Made by a program: the position numbers and the translations under genes
Notes under the pieces: model-generated
Told to the model about the DNA's origin: nothing
Databases searched by the model: none
The model's input: only the letters and a program-made list of their open reading frames with translations
Assembly: GCF_900103875.1 (NCBI RefSeq)
Contig: NZ_LT629705.1
Span: 3,667,001 to 3,731,000 of the forward strand
Source: Pseudomonas arsenicoxydans
Lineage (GTDB): Bacteria > Pseudomonadota > Gammaproteobacteria > Pseudomonadales > Pseudomonadaceae
Reading direction: 5' to 3'
Length of the DNA: 64,000 bases
In this document: positions 38,079 through 47,171 of the stretch, piece by piece
Position numbering within the stretch: position 1 is the first letter of the stretch
Layout of the letters: each line of letters opens with the position of its first letter

Positions 38079-38870
38079 TCATTCGAGTGCAACTTCTGCG
38101 GTGGCCGACACGCTGTTCACAGCGCCATAGGACACCCGTGGAATACCGTGAAGTCGCAGCTCTAGCACCTGTGTCAGTGACTCCTCGGGACGCAAATAGG
38201 CATCACCGAAATCCGCCCCGAGTTGGGTCGGATGGGCCACGATTTCCAGCACTCCGTCGGTGGGCATCGCCTCATTGCGCAGGTCAACCGGGGTGCACAC
38301 GTAATCGGCGGTCACACCGGCCAGATGCTGCAGTCGGCCATTGAGGAAGGTCTTGAACACGCGTTTGGGCAGGCTCAGGTTTTGCCCGAGATTGCGCGCA
38401 AGGCGCACCGCCACGCCCTGGCTGGCAGCGAAGCAGGCGACGATTTCGCCGATGGGCCAGATGTTGTGCACGTGTTGATGAGAATCGATGTGGCTCGGCC
38501 GAACGCCGTTGTCCACGCAACGCTGCCATTGGGCCTGCAACTCCTCCAGCACCGCATCGCGGTCCCGGCGACTGAGCCAGAGACGGTGGCGGGAGAGATT
38601 GAGATCAAACACGCCGTTGCGATCGCAGAAGTTCGTCCGACCCAGGATCGACTGACTCAACGGGCGTCCGTACGTCAGGTTGAAATGCAGGCCGATCCGG
38701 TTTTTCAGTAACGGATGCTGGGCCATGACGCAGGCAGCCTCAAAGGCCGGCATGTTGGCCATGGCCGTGGCGGAGCTGATCACCCCGGCCTGGAAAGCCC
38801 CCAGGATCACCGCGTTTTCGCAGGCGCTGAGACCGAAATCGTCAGCGTTGACTATGACTTGGCGAGGCAT
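38079..38870 (-). CDS. ChbG/HpnK (YdjC-like) carbohydrate deacetylase
   Basis: 263 residues. N-terminal VIVNADDFGLS gives the catalytic Asp and first metal ligand; HIDSHQHVHNIWP supplies two metal-binding His. GIGLHFNLTYG-type block RIGLHFNLTYGRP is also present. The family removes acetyl groups from N-acetylated sugars. It overlaps the upstream gene by 29 bp. A second, NodB-type deacetylase is encoded in the same locus, so the polymer or its intermediates are probably deacetylated twice or at two places. Confidence 0.88.
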   Translation of the reverse strand: MPRQVIVNADDFGLSACENAVILGAFQAGVISSATAMANMPAFEAACVMAQHPLLKNRIGLHFNLTYGRPLSQSILGRTNFCDRNGVFDLNLSRHRLWLSRRDRDAVLEELQAQWQRCVDNGVRPSHIDSHQHVHNIWPIGEIVACFAASQGVAVRLARNLGQNLSLPKRVFKTFLNGRLQHLAGVTADYVCTPVDLRNEAMPTDGVLEIVAHPTQLGADFGDAYLRPEESLTQVLELRLHGIPRVSYGAVNSVSATAEVALE

Positions 38871-40062
38871 GTTCGCCCTCCCTGTTCAGTTCGATGGGCG
38901 CCGCCTTGACGGGGGCGGCGACGGGAGCCGGCGCGGGTGCCACGGCTACAGCCGCTGCTGCACGTCTGGCTCGCCATTTTTGCAATGAGGGTTTGAGCAC
39001 CTGCCACAGCCTCAGCGCCAGACCCAGCGCGAGACCGCTGGGGCGCCAGGAATAGAAGCTCCAGCGCCAGTGTTCCAGTTGCCCGGTCATGCGTTCGTGA
39101 AGCTGATGGCTGGAGTTTTCCAGGCTCACCCGCGACGCATCGATCCAGCGCCAGTGCTCATCCAGCCCCCAGCGAATCCATTCTTCGAGCAGCACCCGAC
39201 CGCTGCCCAGATCGGCGTATTGCGGCAGGAAAGCCAGGTTGTAATCGTAGAGCCGGCCTTGCTCCAGCAGCCCGAGTCGATAGCTGATGCAGCGCCCGTC
39301 CAGTTCCAGCACGACCACTCGCACAAGTCCTTGTTCGGCCAAAGCGGTGAAGGCTCGGTCCATCCATTGTCGGTGGCGTTCGTCAGAAAAAATTCCGACG
39401 CCTTCATCGCCTTTCCAGCTCACCGCTTCGACTTCACTGATGGCCTGCAACAATGGACCCATGGTCGTGGCGTCCGGCGTGATCCGCCGTACCTGGGCGC
39501 CACAGGCGGCGATGCGTTTGCGTGCCCGGCGCAATTTGTAGCGTGGGTCGCCCGAGACTTCCTGGTGATCGGCGTCGCTGATCAGGTGCACCGGCACCCG
39601 ACAACTGAGGCGTCGTTCACCGGTCGAGGAGTGCACCATCCACTCGGTCAAGGCACTTTCTTCGCCGGCAGGTTCGGATAACTCATTGAGTTGCAGCAGG
39701 GCATGGGGGAGCTTTCGGCGAATCTCGACCAATGCCTTGCGGACATTCTCCCGGTCCATTCTGGCGAGTAAGGCCAGGCGGTCGGTAAGGGGGTAGCCAA
39801 GGTGATGCAGCACGCGAAAGGGAAGTCCGCCGAAACGCTCGACGGACGCCACCAAGGGCAGGCACAAGACCAGTTCACTGCCTTGCCAGCCAAGCAGCAC
39901 GTGCAGACTTTCCCCGGCTTTCAATGCCTGTTCGGATGCGCACATCCAGGCCAGGGCATTGAACGGCGTGTGGTCCGTCACCCGCAGACGCAACGTCTCA
40001 TACGCCGTTGCCGGGAAGTCAGGGGCGCACAGCGAAGTGCGCCATTCAAATCGTGCTGCCAT
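38842..40062 (-). CDS. GNAT/BioF2-like acetyltransferase (CelD-like)
   Basis: 406 residues from the ATG at 40062; upstream in-frame sequence overlaps the next gene and is not conserved-looking. It has RYKLRRARKRIAACG, then VLELDGRCISYRLGLLEQGRLYDYNLAF and GSGRVLLEEWIRWGL, the Acetyltransf_6 pattern seen in capsule and cellulose-linked CelD proteins. The C-terminal 45 residues are Ala/Pro-rich. It lies 5 bp after a GNAT paralogue and may act with it in polymer acylation. Confidence 0.72.
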   Translation of the reverse strand: MAARFEWRTSLCAPDFPATAYETLRLRVTDHTPFNALAWMCASEQALKAGESLHVLLGWQGSELVLCLPLVASVERFGGLPFRVLHHLGYPLTDRLALLARMDRENVRKALVEIRRKLPHALLQLNELSEPAGEESALTEWMVHSSTGERRLSCRVPVHLISDADHQEVSGDPRYKLRRARKRIAACGAQVRRITPDATTMGPLLQAISEVEAVSWKGDEGVGIFSDERHRQWMDRAFTALAEQGLVRVVVLELDGRCISYRLGLLEQGRLYDYNLAFLPQYADLGSGRVLLEEWIRWGLDEHWRWIDASRVSLENSSHQLHERMTGQLEHWRWSFYSWRPSGLALGLALRLWQVLKPSLQKWRARRAAAAVAVAPAPAPVAAPVKAAPIELNREGEHASPSHSQR

Positions 40063-40066
40063 AGGG

Positions 40067-40756
40067 TCAGGTCGCCGCTGCTGTGGCAGGTTCACGGGCC
40101 GGTTTGCGCAAGGCATCCAGGCGTGAGCCGCTGTAATGGGATTCGCGGTAGAAGCGCCAGCGACCAAACAGCTCGTAGACGTTCATGATCCGCCCCTGTT
40201 CGTTGTAACCGGTGCGTATGTGCAGTTTGAGGGCCGGGACATTGTGGAACTCACAGACATCCACGACCTTGTTGCAGCCCTGGGCCAGCATGGCTTTCCA
40301 CAATTCCGTTTGTAGGTCCATCGACAGCGCGGTACCCCAATACGCCCGGGTCAGCTCGCCGCCGAATTCAAAGAACTCACCTTTTTTCACTGGGAACATG
40401 CAGCCGTAATAGTGCTTGTCGTAATAGTCGCGTGCGGCGCCCCAGATGAACGCTACCGCGTCACCCTTATCGTCCAGGTGCATGTGCCCGGTGTAGCCTT
40501 CGCGGGCCAGTTCGGCCATGGTGTCCACGCGATCGCCGAAGTAACGGGTGAACGCCACGGCGTTCTCCGGGGTGATGGTGACTACTTGCAGCGGTGGATA
40601 GGACCTGAGTTTGTACGGCGGCACCGGACTGACCAGGTCACGCTCCATCCACAGCAGTTCCTCGTGGGAAAATACGTAGTGTTTCCAGGCTTTTTTAAGG
40701 GTGGTGCGCAAGCCTTTTTGCCGGATGTGTTCGCTGAGCTTGTTGAAAATACTCAT
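40067..40756 (-). CDS. GNAT-like acetyltransferase, exopolysaccharide locus (copy 2)
   Basis: 229 residues. I place the start at 40756 (MSIFNKL), which matches the start of copy 1. Core blocks GHMHLDDKGDAVAFIWG, HYYGCMFPVKKGEFFEFGGELTRAYWGT, VDVCEFHNVPALKLHIRTGYNEQGR and LFGRWRFYRE align with copy 1 along the full length. A duplication kept two versions that flank two unrelated genes. Substrate unknown. Confidence 0.7.
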   Translation of the reverse strand: MSIFNKLSEHIRQKGLRTTLKKAWKHYVFSHEELLWMERDLVSPVPPYKLRSYPPLQVVTITPENAVAFTRYFGDRVDTMAELAREGYTGHMHLDDKGDAVAFIWGAARDYYDKHYYGCMFPVKKGEFFEFGGELTRAYWGTALSMDLQTELWKAMLAQGCNKVVDVCEFHNVPALKLHIRTGYNEQGRIMNVYELFGRWRFYRESHYSGSRLDALRKPAREPATAAAT

Positions 40757-40842
40757 TTTATCGACTCCTGACGGCATGGGCCGAAAGTGGAGTGGTGCGA
40801 GGCGCGGCCAATAACCGGCGTCGCTTTTCAATTCGTGGGCAT

Positions 40843-42762
40843 TCATGAGGCGCTCCAGCTGAGGCTGAACAGGGTCAGTCCAGGCAGTTCGAAGCTGACG
40901 CGCCCGTTCTGGCAGTTGAACGGTGCGTCGCGGCTGCGATTGTCGGCGCCGAAATAGCGCAATGAACCCTTGGCCAGCGGACAGCTGACTCCAGACAGAT
41001 CCACACGCTGCAAGCGCGTGCCTTTATTGACGCCCAGCAGGCTGTGGTTGAGGTCCTCGGCCATGGCCAGCACATCAACCTCAAAGGCGCTGTTCTCCAG
41101 TCGAATCACATCGTGCAGCCAATGCTGCCGGATGAATTGCTGGGCCAGTCCCACCGGTTTGAGTTCGAAACGGTCGTCGCCGAGTACGCGCAACATGCCT
41201 TTGGGGTAGTTCGGTTCGTCGGCGGCCTGGAACCAGCCCAGCATTTCCAGCAAGCCATCCTGAGACGAGTTGATCACCACCGAAGCCCACCACAGCGAGG
41301 CGAAGTGGGTTTCCTGATCGTAAGGGCTGAGGCTCGACCCGCTGGACATGTTGGTCTGGTCCAGCAGCAAGGCTTTGCGCGGCCGGCCCTGAGCATCGAG
41401 GCCGACCAGATCGGCGGCGCGGCGCACGCTATCACGGTAGACCCGGGTCGCCAGCAAGTCGCGAATCATCCATTCGTGCCAGGCCAGGGCGTCGATGTTG
41501 TCGCCGGATTCGGCCAGCAGGCGTTTGGCCCAATCGATGCCGCGTTTGTCGGCGGCGTTGTCGGCAAACGGTCCGTTGATCAACCGTGAACTGGCGGGCA
41601 TGGCGATACGCACGCCCGCCTTGGCGTTGGCCGGATCGCTGCGCACTTGCCGGGCCATGCTGTTGAAAATGCTTTGATAGTGGGCGTAGTCGGGGTAGTT
41701 GAGGTTCGGCTCGTCGGCAAAACCGATGTAATGCGTGCCTTTGCCGCCAAGGGCGCGTGTCGCCGCGAGCCAGGCGTCGAGACCGGCGTTGCTCATGGTG
41801 TCGGCACGCAGGTCAGCTTGGCGCTCGCTACCGGCCAACAGGGTGATGTCCTGGGTGATGCCGAAACGGTCTTGATACAGCCGACGGAAAGCGTCTTCGT
41901 AGTGCGGGTTCTTCGCCGTAATGTCGACGAAGCTGTAGTAAGTGCCCGCCTGCGGCTTGAGCGCGTCGAGCACTGCAAAACTCGATTCCGGTGGCGAGAC
42001 GTAGGGCAGGGCAATGCCCAGGTTCGGGGTCGGCCCCAGCACTTGTTTGGTCAGGGTCAAACGGGTCTGGCCGTCGTCCTCGCGCAGGGGCTTGAGTTGC
42101 TGCGGATTCTGCGCAAACAGGTTGGCCGTGCCGTCGAGCCAGAACGCCACTTTGCCGCTGCCTTGCAGGCGCAGGCGCCAGACTTGTTCCTCGCGGGTGA
42201 CAGGCAACTCGACCTTGTCGAACTGCCAGTAAGCCCGATACGGTTTCAACGCCAGCGCCACTTGCTTGCCGTCACCGACCCGCTGCGCTTGCAAGGCGCT
42301 GACGCCACCGTGGAATTTGCCGGCCAGCACCGCGTGTTCTCCCGGCGCGACCTTGAAAAACAACTCGTCGCCGTCACGGGTTTCGGCGCTGAAATGCACC
42401 TTGGCCGGGGCGAACAGTGCCACCGTGTGCTCGTCGTGTTCGACCTTGTAGCGACGGAAGCTGTAGCCGGGAATCTCCAACTGGTAGCTGGCCGCGCCTG
42501 GCGCCAACGGCCAGCTCTGGGTGCCGCGTGATTCGCTGGCGGCGATCAGCCGTTCGCCCGCAAGGTTGCCTTTACCATCGAGCAGGTACAGGCGTTCTTC
42601 GTTGGCATCCGCTTGCCAGGCCGGAGTCCAGCGCACCGTCAGCGTGTCGGGGCGATCCGTTTGCAGGTACAGGCTGCCATCGCGAATGTCGGCCCAGCGC
42701 ATGGATGCACTCCAGGCGTCGAACGACAGGCCCAGGCCTACCAGCAGCGCGAAATACTTCAT
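40843..42762 (-). CDS. exported glycoside-hydrolase-like protein
   Basis: 639 residues from the ATG at 42762. Signal peptide about 1-19 (ALLVGLGLSFDAWSA). N-terminal half is beta-rich; the C-terminal half looks like a TIM-barrel hydrolase with HYIGFADEPNLNYPDY, IDALAWHEWM, ALLLDQTNMSSGSS and a trailing beta-sandwich. DEPN and HEWM are plausible catalytic segments of the GH39/GH42 kind, but I cannot fix the family. As a periplasmic enzyme in an export locus it may trim or release the polymer. Its 5' end overlaps the flippase gene by 4 bp. Confidence 0.62.
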   Translation of the reverse strand: MKYFALLVGLGLSFDAWSASMRWADIRDGSLYLQTDRPDTLTVRWTPAWQADANEERLYLLDGKGNLAGERLIAASESRGTQSWPLAPGAASYQLEIPGYSFRRYKVEHDEHTVALFAPAKVHFSAETRDGDELFFKVAPGEHAVLAGKFHGGVSALQAQRVGDGKQVALALKPYRAYWQFDKVELPVTREEQVWRLRLQGSGKVAFWLDGTANLFAQNPQQLKPLREDDGQTRLTLTKQVLGPTPNLGIALPYVSPPESSFAVLDALKPQAGTYYSFVDITAKNPHYEDAFRRLYQDRFGITQDITLLAGSERQADLRADTMSNAGLDAWLAATRALGGKGTHYIGFADEPNLNYPDYAHYQSIFNSMARQVRSDPANAKAGVRIAMPASSRLINGPFADNAADKRGIDWAKRLLAESGDNIDALAWHEWMIRDLLATRVYRDSVRRAADLVGLDAQGRPRKALLLDQTNMSSGSSLSPYDQETHFASLWWASVVINSSQDGLLEMLGWFQAADEPNYPKGMLRVLGDDRFELKPVGLAQQFIRQHWLHDVIRLENSAFEVDVLAMAEDLNHSLLGVNKGTRLQRVDLSGVSCPLAKGSLRYFGADNRSRDAPFNCQNGRVSFELPGLTLFSLSWSAS

Positions 42763-44063
42763 GCCGACTTCCGTTGCAGCATGTGCAGCATCGGCGTCAC
42801 ATCGCTGGGCAGGATGATCAGGGTTTGCCAGACCGGCACGCCGCTCAACCGGCAATACATCACCAGCAGCGCCAAGGTCACCGCCACATAAGCGATGGAG
42901 GAAGCCGCCGCCGCGCCGACGATGCCGTAGGCCGGAATCATCAACAGGTTCAGCGCCAGGTTTAGCAAAGCCCCCAGGCCCATCAACAGCGAAATCGTGC
43001 CAGGACGGTTTTTGCCCAGCAGGTCCAGGCGCAGGATGCTTGCGTAACACAGACCCAACAGGCCCGGGAGCAGCGCCAGCAAGGCTGGATAGGCAGGCTG
43101 ATAGGCGACGCCGAACAGCGTCACGATCAGCCATTCACCGATCACCGCCATGGTCAGGCAGGCGCCGAGCATCACCGTGGCGGTCAGGCGTAGGGCCAGC
43201 GGCGTGACTTTGTCGATGCCTTCTTCCTGTTGCAGCAGGCGTTTCATCAGCGGCGTGGTCACGGCTTCCGGGACGATCAGCAGCAATTCGGCGGCGGCGC
43301 TGGCCATCGCGTAATGACCGAGCGCGGTGCTGCCGAGCAGGGCGCCGATGAACAGGTAATCGGAGCGCAGGATCACTTGCTGGAACAGCAGGTCGGGATG
43401 GCTGCGGGCACTGTAGCGCAGCAGTTCGTTCTGGCTGGCGCGGTCCCATTGCAATTTCAAGGGCTGATCGCGTTTGAGCCAGAACCAGCCGGCCAACACC
43501 ACCAGGCTGATCCCCGACAGCCAACTGATCAGCGCGGCTTCCAGCGCGGAGTCTTTCCACATCCAGAACAAGGCCAGGAACAGCAGCAGCGGCGCCAGCG
43601 ATTCCACAAGGCGCAAGGCATTGAATGCCACCACGCCACCCGACGCGTTGTGCAGCGTCAGCAAACCGCTCTTGAGCACGGTCAACGGCACCGCCAGCAG
43701 CAACAGCCAGGCCAGCAGACCCAGTTGCGTGGTGATGTCGAGTTCACTGCCGAACTCACGCACCAGGGCCACCACGAGCAAGGTCAAAAGACCCGCCAGC
43801 AAGCAACCGAACACCAGCACCTGACTCAACAGCAAGCCCATGGGCCGTTGTTTGGCCGCCTGGTAACCCACGGCTGAATTCAAGCCGCCGCTGGTCGCGG
43901 CGCTGATCAGGTCGGGCAGGGTGCTGAGCAGGGCAAACAGACCGCGTTCGCTGGGTCCGAGAATCCGCGCCAGCAACACGTTGCGCATCAGCCGCAAACC
44001 GATCATGGCCAGTTTGGTGCCCATGCTCAGGGCCAGGTGTTTCAAGTAGTGGCTACGGCTCAT
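42759..44063 (-). CDS. polysaccharide flippase, Wzx family
   Basis: 434 residues with about 12 to 14 hydrophobic segments and the N-terminal signature LARILGPSERGLFALLSTLPDL of the MATE-like oligosaccharide flippases. It moves undecaprenyl-linked repeat units across the inner membrane. It overlaps neighbours on both sides by 4 bp, so it belongs to the same translation chain. Confidence 0.88.
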   Translation of the reverse strand: MSRSHYLKHLALSMGTKLAMIGLRLMRNVLLARILGPSERGLFALLSTLPDLISAATSGGLNSAVGYQAAKQRPMGLLLSQVLVFGCLLAGLLTLLVVALVREFGSELDITTQLGLLAWLLLLAVPLTVLKSGLLTLHNASGGVVAFNALRLVESLAPLLLFLALFWMWKDSALEAALISWLSGISLVVLAGWFWLKRDQPLKLQWDRASQNELLRYSARSHPDLLFQQVILRSDYLFIGALLGSTALGHYAMASAAAELLLIVPEAVTTPLMKRLLQQEEGIDKVTPLALRLTATVMLGACLTMAVIGEWLIVTLFGVAYQPAYPALLALLPGLLGLCYASILRLDLLGKNRPGTISLLMGLGALLNLALNLLMIPAYGIVGAAAASSIAYVAVTLALLVMYCRLSGVPVWQTLIILPSDVTPMLHMLQRKSA

Positions 44064-45061
44064 GCGCGTGCCCCGCGATACAAGCGCCAGGACAGCAGCT
44101 GAGGGTTGCGCGCCGCCCGCTGGCTGACGCCGAACCGTGGCAGGTTCAAGGGGTCGCAGTTGCGCCGATAAATCCCGGTACCGGTACCCAGGGCGAACGG
44201 GAAATCATGCTCGGCGACCTGTTCGCGCACCCGGGCATCGTTGTCGCCGTTGGGGTAGCAATAGACCGGCAGCGGCCGATTGCATCCGTTGAGCAAGGCA
44301 TCGCGGCTGCGGCTCAGTTCTTCATGCAAGCGCTGATCGTCAAGGCCGGTGAGAATCGCATGACTGGCGCCGTGAGGGCCGAACCGCACCAGCCCGGAGG
44401 CTTCCAGCGAGCGCACCTGATGCCAGTCCAGCGCTTGGGGCAACGACTCGTCGGGGCACTCATCGGTCAGTCGATTGAGGTCTTGCGGGCTCAAGGTTTT
44501 CAGGCTTTGCAGAAAATTCAGCAAAGCCAGGCTGCGACGTTCCACCTGCAGTTCGTCGAAGGGCACGGGCAGCGGCCGACCGACTTGTTGCAGGCAATCG
44601 ATCAATTGCTTGCGCGCCCGTTCGCCGTGGCTGCCCCAGAGGGTTTCGCCGATGCTTTCCCACCAGAACCGCTGGCGGCTGCCGATGAAATCGGTGGAGA
44701 GAAAAATGCTCGCTGGCACCTGATATTTCTGCAGCAGCGGGAAAGCGTTCACGGCGTTGTCGCGCCAGCCGTCATCGAAAGTCAGGGTGATTTTCGGCCG
44801 ATCCGATCTGACCTTGCCGGGTTGCAGGATCTCCATCAACGACACGCAATCGAAGTGCTTCTTCAGCCACCCCAACAAATGCTCGAAGGCCTTGGGTCCT
44901 ACGCAAAGCTCATTACGGTGGGGCAGGTCGGCGGCGTCATCGCTGGCCAGCACCCGATGCAACATCAGAATCACCCCGGCGCCCTGCAATTGGTTGCGCC
45001 CCACCGACGAATTGAGATACAGCCAGCCACTGGTACTTTTTAAGAGTTGTTTGATTGCCAT
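44060..45061 (-). CDS. polysaccharide deacetylase (NodB homology)
   Basis: 333 residues. Metal-binding motif ITLTFDDGWRDN at about 91-102, followed by VPASIFLSTDFIG, then HGASHAILTGLDDQRLHEEL, the His-containing NodB motif 2. No signal peptide is evident. Carbohydrate esterase family 4 members remove acetyl groups from amino sugars. It sits between the flippase and a glycosyltransferase. Confidence 0.85.
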   Translation of the reverse strand: MAIKQLLKSTSGWLYLNSSVGRNQLQGAGVILMLHRVLASDDAADLPHRNELCVGPKAFEHLLGWLKKHFDCVSLMEILQPGKVRSDRPKITLTFDDGWRDNAVNAFPLLQKYQVPASIFLSTDFIGSRQRFWWESIGETLWGSHGERARKQLIDCLQQVGRPLPVPFDELQVERRSLALLNFLQSLKTLSPQDLNRLTDECPDESLPQALDWHQVRSLEASGLVRFGPHGASHAILTGLDDQRLHEELSRSRDALLNGCNRPLPVYCYPNGDNDARVREQVAEHDFPFALGTGTGIYRRNCDPLNLPRFGVSQRAARNPQLLSWRLYRGARA

Positions 45062-45073
45062 GGCTCAGTCCTT

Positions 45074-46210
45074 TCAACGATTTTGCTCGGGATTCCACTG
45101 GGCATACCGCTGGCCACGCAGGAACTGCCACAAGCCGATACTCATGCCGACAAGGGTCACCAGCAGGTACGCAGCGAGGCGAAAGGGTTTGGGTAAACGG
45201 TGTTGCGAATCGAGCAGGCCGGCGATGGCCACGGTGTAACCGAACAGTTGCGCGATCAGGCTCAGGCGATAGAAACCGTGGTCTTCCCACAGCCAGAAAT
45301 TACTCAGGAACAGTGGCAACAACAGGATCGGCGCCAGTCGGCGAATCAGCTTGTGGCTGATCAGCGCAATCGAATACAGGCCATGCTTCAGCGGATTGAG
45401 CAGTTCGCTGCGTTGGGCCAGGCTTTGCAAGCCTCCGACGGTGACGCGCTGGCGACGGCGGAACTGCTTGTCCGCTTCGTCGACACCGTGGTCGATCACT
45501 TGCGCTTCGGGCACATAGACAATGCGTTTGAACGCCACCGGCGCGCAGGTGCTGATGAAGAAGTCGTCGTTGACCTCGGCCGGCACATCCTGGAACAGCT
45601 CGCGGCGCAAGGCGAGCAGGGCGCCATCGGCGGAGACCATGCAACCGGTGCGGTTTTCCACACGGCGCAGCCAGCCTTCGTAATGTCGATAGAGGCTGTC
45701 GCCGACGCTCAGGCCACCGCCGGTGACCGGAATCACCATGTGCCCGGCGCAGGCCCCGACCTGCGGATCGCTCAGCGGCGCCAGCAAGTGACCGAGGGTT
45801 TCGCGCGACCATTGGTTGTCGGCATCGGTGAACACCAGGATATCCCCGGTGCTCAACGCCACGCCGGCATTGAGGGTCGCGGCCTTGCCCTGGCGGGGCA
45901 GGTCGAGCACGGTGATGCGCGGGTCGACGACCTTGTGCGCACAGGCCACGGTGTCATCGGTCGAACCGTCGCTGGCCAGAATGATCTGCAGTGACGTGGG
46001 CTCATAGTCCTGCGCGAGCAGGGTGCGCAGCTTGTGCTCGATGTGCCGCGCCTCGTTGTGGGCGGCAATCACGATGCTCACGTTCATCGGCAGCGGCACC
46101 GTGTGACGCCGCGCCTCAAACAACGGCGACAGTAGCGTCAACAACAATGGGTAACCCAGGTAGGCATACACCGGAAGCAACAGGCACAACCAGAAAATGA
46201 ATTCAGCCAC
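45074..46210 (-). CDS. membrane family 2 glycosyltransferase
   Basis: 378 residues from a GTG at 46210, preceded by AGGAGA at good spacing; an ATG 18 bp upstream has no clear ribosome site. N-terminal membrane segment, GT2 core VSIVIAAHNEARHIEHKL, LASDGSTDDT, DADNQWS, an acceptor Asp in ADGALLALRREL, QRRQRVTVGG in place of QXXRW, and three C-terminal membrane segments. It likely builds the polymer repeat unit on the cytoplasmic face. Confidence 0.83.
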   Translation of the reverse strand: MAEFIFWLCLLLPVYAYLGYPLLLTLLSPLFEARRHTVPLPMNVSIVIAAHNEARHIEHKLRTLLAQDYEPTSLQIILASDGSTDDTVACAHKVVDPRITVLDLPRQGKAATLNAGVALSTGDILVFTDADNQWSRETLGHLLAPLSDPQVGACAGHMVIPVTGGGLSVGDSLYRHYEGWLRRVENRTGCMVSADGALLALRRELFQDVPAEVNDDFFISTCAPVAFKRIVYVPEAQVIDHGVDEADKQFRRRQRVTVGGLQSLAQRSELLNPLKHGLYSIALISHKLIRRLAPILLLPLFLSNFWLWEDHGFYRLSLIAQLFGYTVAIAGLLDSQHRLPKPFRLAAYLLVTLVGMSIGLWQFLRGQRYAQWNPEQNR

Positions 46211-47171
46211 GGGCAGGTCTCCTGGCATTCCACTGACAAAGGCTAAGAATGAACGCCGCGCCGGCGATGTGCAGGCGTACCCAGTGCAGGCCCCAGAGTT
46301 GCAGGGACAAGAACGGGTTTCGGTGCTCGTGGCTCTGGCGCAGGCTCATGACCAGCGCCGGCACGGTGGTCAGCGACAGCATGACAGCGGCATGGTGAGG
46401 GAAGCCGTCGAGCAAGGCCGAGAGCGCCAGCAAGTCCAGCACCCAGGCACTGAGCGAGAGCAGCGGGAAGCGCAGTAATCGCAGGCTCACGCCATGGGTG
46501 CGCAGCAGTTGCAGGTGGCTGCCCTGGCGCCACATTTCCTTGCCCATCCACTCGTTCCAGTTGGCTTCATAGCCCCAATGCAGGGCAACGCATTCATTGA
46601 TCGCCAACAACCGCGCGCCGGCCTGGTGCTGGCGCAAGGTGAAGTCCTTGTCCTCGCCAGTACGTAGGCTTTCATCAAACCCATTGACCTTGTCGAACCA
46701 TGTCCGCCGCATCAGCAAGTTGGAGCTGGGCAACCAGTCCACTACGCGAATCGCGTGGGAAGAGGGGCGCAAGGTGCGTCGTTGCCACGCGGCGGCGTAC
46801 CAGGGCGCCTGGGCTGGCGTGTGCAGGTCCAGGCCGAACACGTCGGCCTGGCCGCTGGCTTCGAGTTCGATCAGACGGGTCAGCCAGTCCTCGGGCATTT
46901 CGACATCGGCGTCGATGAAGGCCAGCCATTCGCCGGTCGCGATGGCGGTTCCGCGGTTACGCAGGGCGCCGATCAACAAGCCCGGCTGCACCAGCACCTG
47001 GGCGCCGAACTGGCGGGCAATCTGCGGGCCCTGATCCTGCGAGCCATTGTCGACGACGATCAATTCGCACTCGAGATTGGCGGCATGCGCGGCTTTTTGC
47101 GCCGCCAGCAAGGTCCGCCCGATGTGCCGGGCTTCGTTGTACATCGGAATGACAATACTGATGCGGCTCAT
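46203..47171 (-). CDS. family 2 glycosyltransferase
   Basis: 322 residues. GT2 motifs ISIVIPMYNEARHIGRTL, ELIVVDNGSQDQG, LRNRGTAIATGEWLAFIDADVEMP. C-terminal hydrophobic segments (LLRFPLLSLSAWVLDLLALSALL) suggest membrane association. Overlaps the O-antigen ligase-like gene by 4 bp. Confidence 0.86.
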   Translation of the reverse strand: MSRISIVIPMYNEARHIGRTLLAAQKAAHAANLECELIVVDNGSQDQGPQIARQFGAQVLVQPGLLIGALRNRGTAIATGEWLAFIDADVEMPEDWLTRLIELEASGQADVFGLDLHTPAQAPWYAAAWQRRTLRPSSHAIRVVDWLPSSNLLMRRTWFDKVNGFDESLRTGEDKDFTLRQHQAGARLLAINECVALHWGYEANWNEWMGKEMWRQGSHLQLLRTHGVSLRLLRFPLLSLSAWVLDLLALSALLDGFPHHAAVMLSLTTVPALVMSLRQSHEHRNPFLSLQLWGLHWVRLHIAGAAFILSLCQWNARRPARG

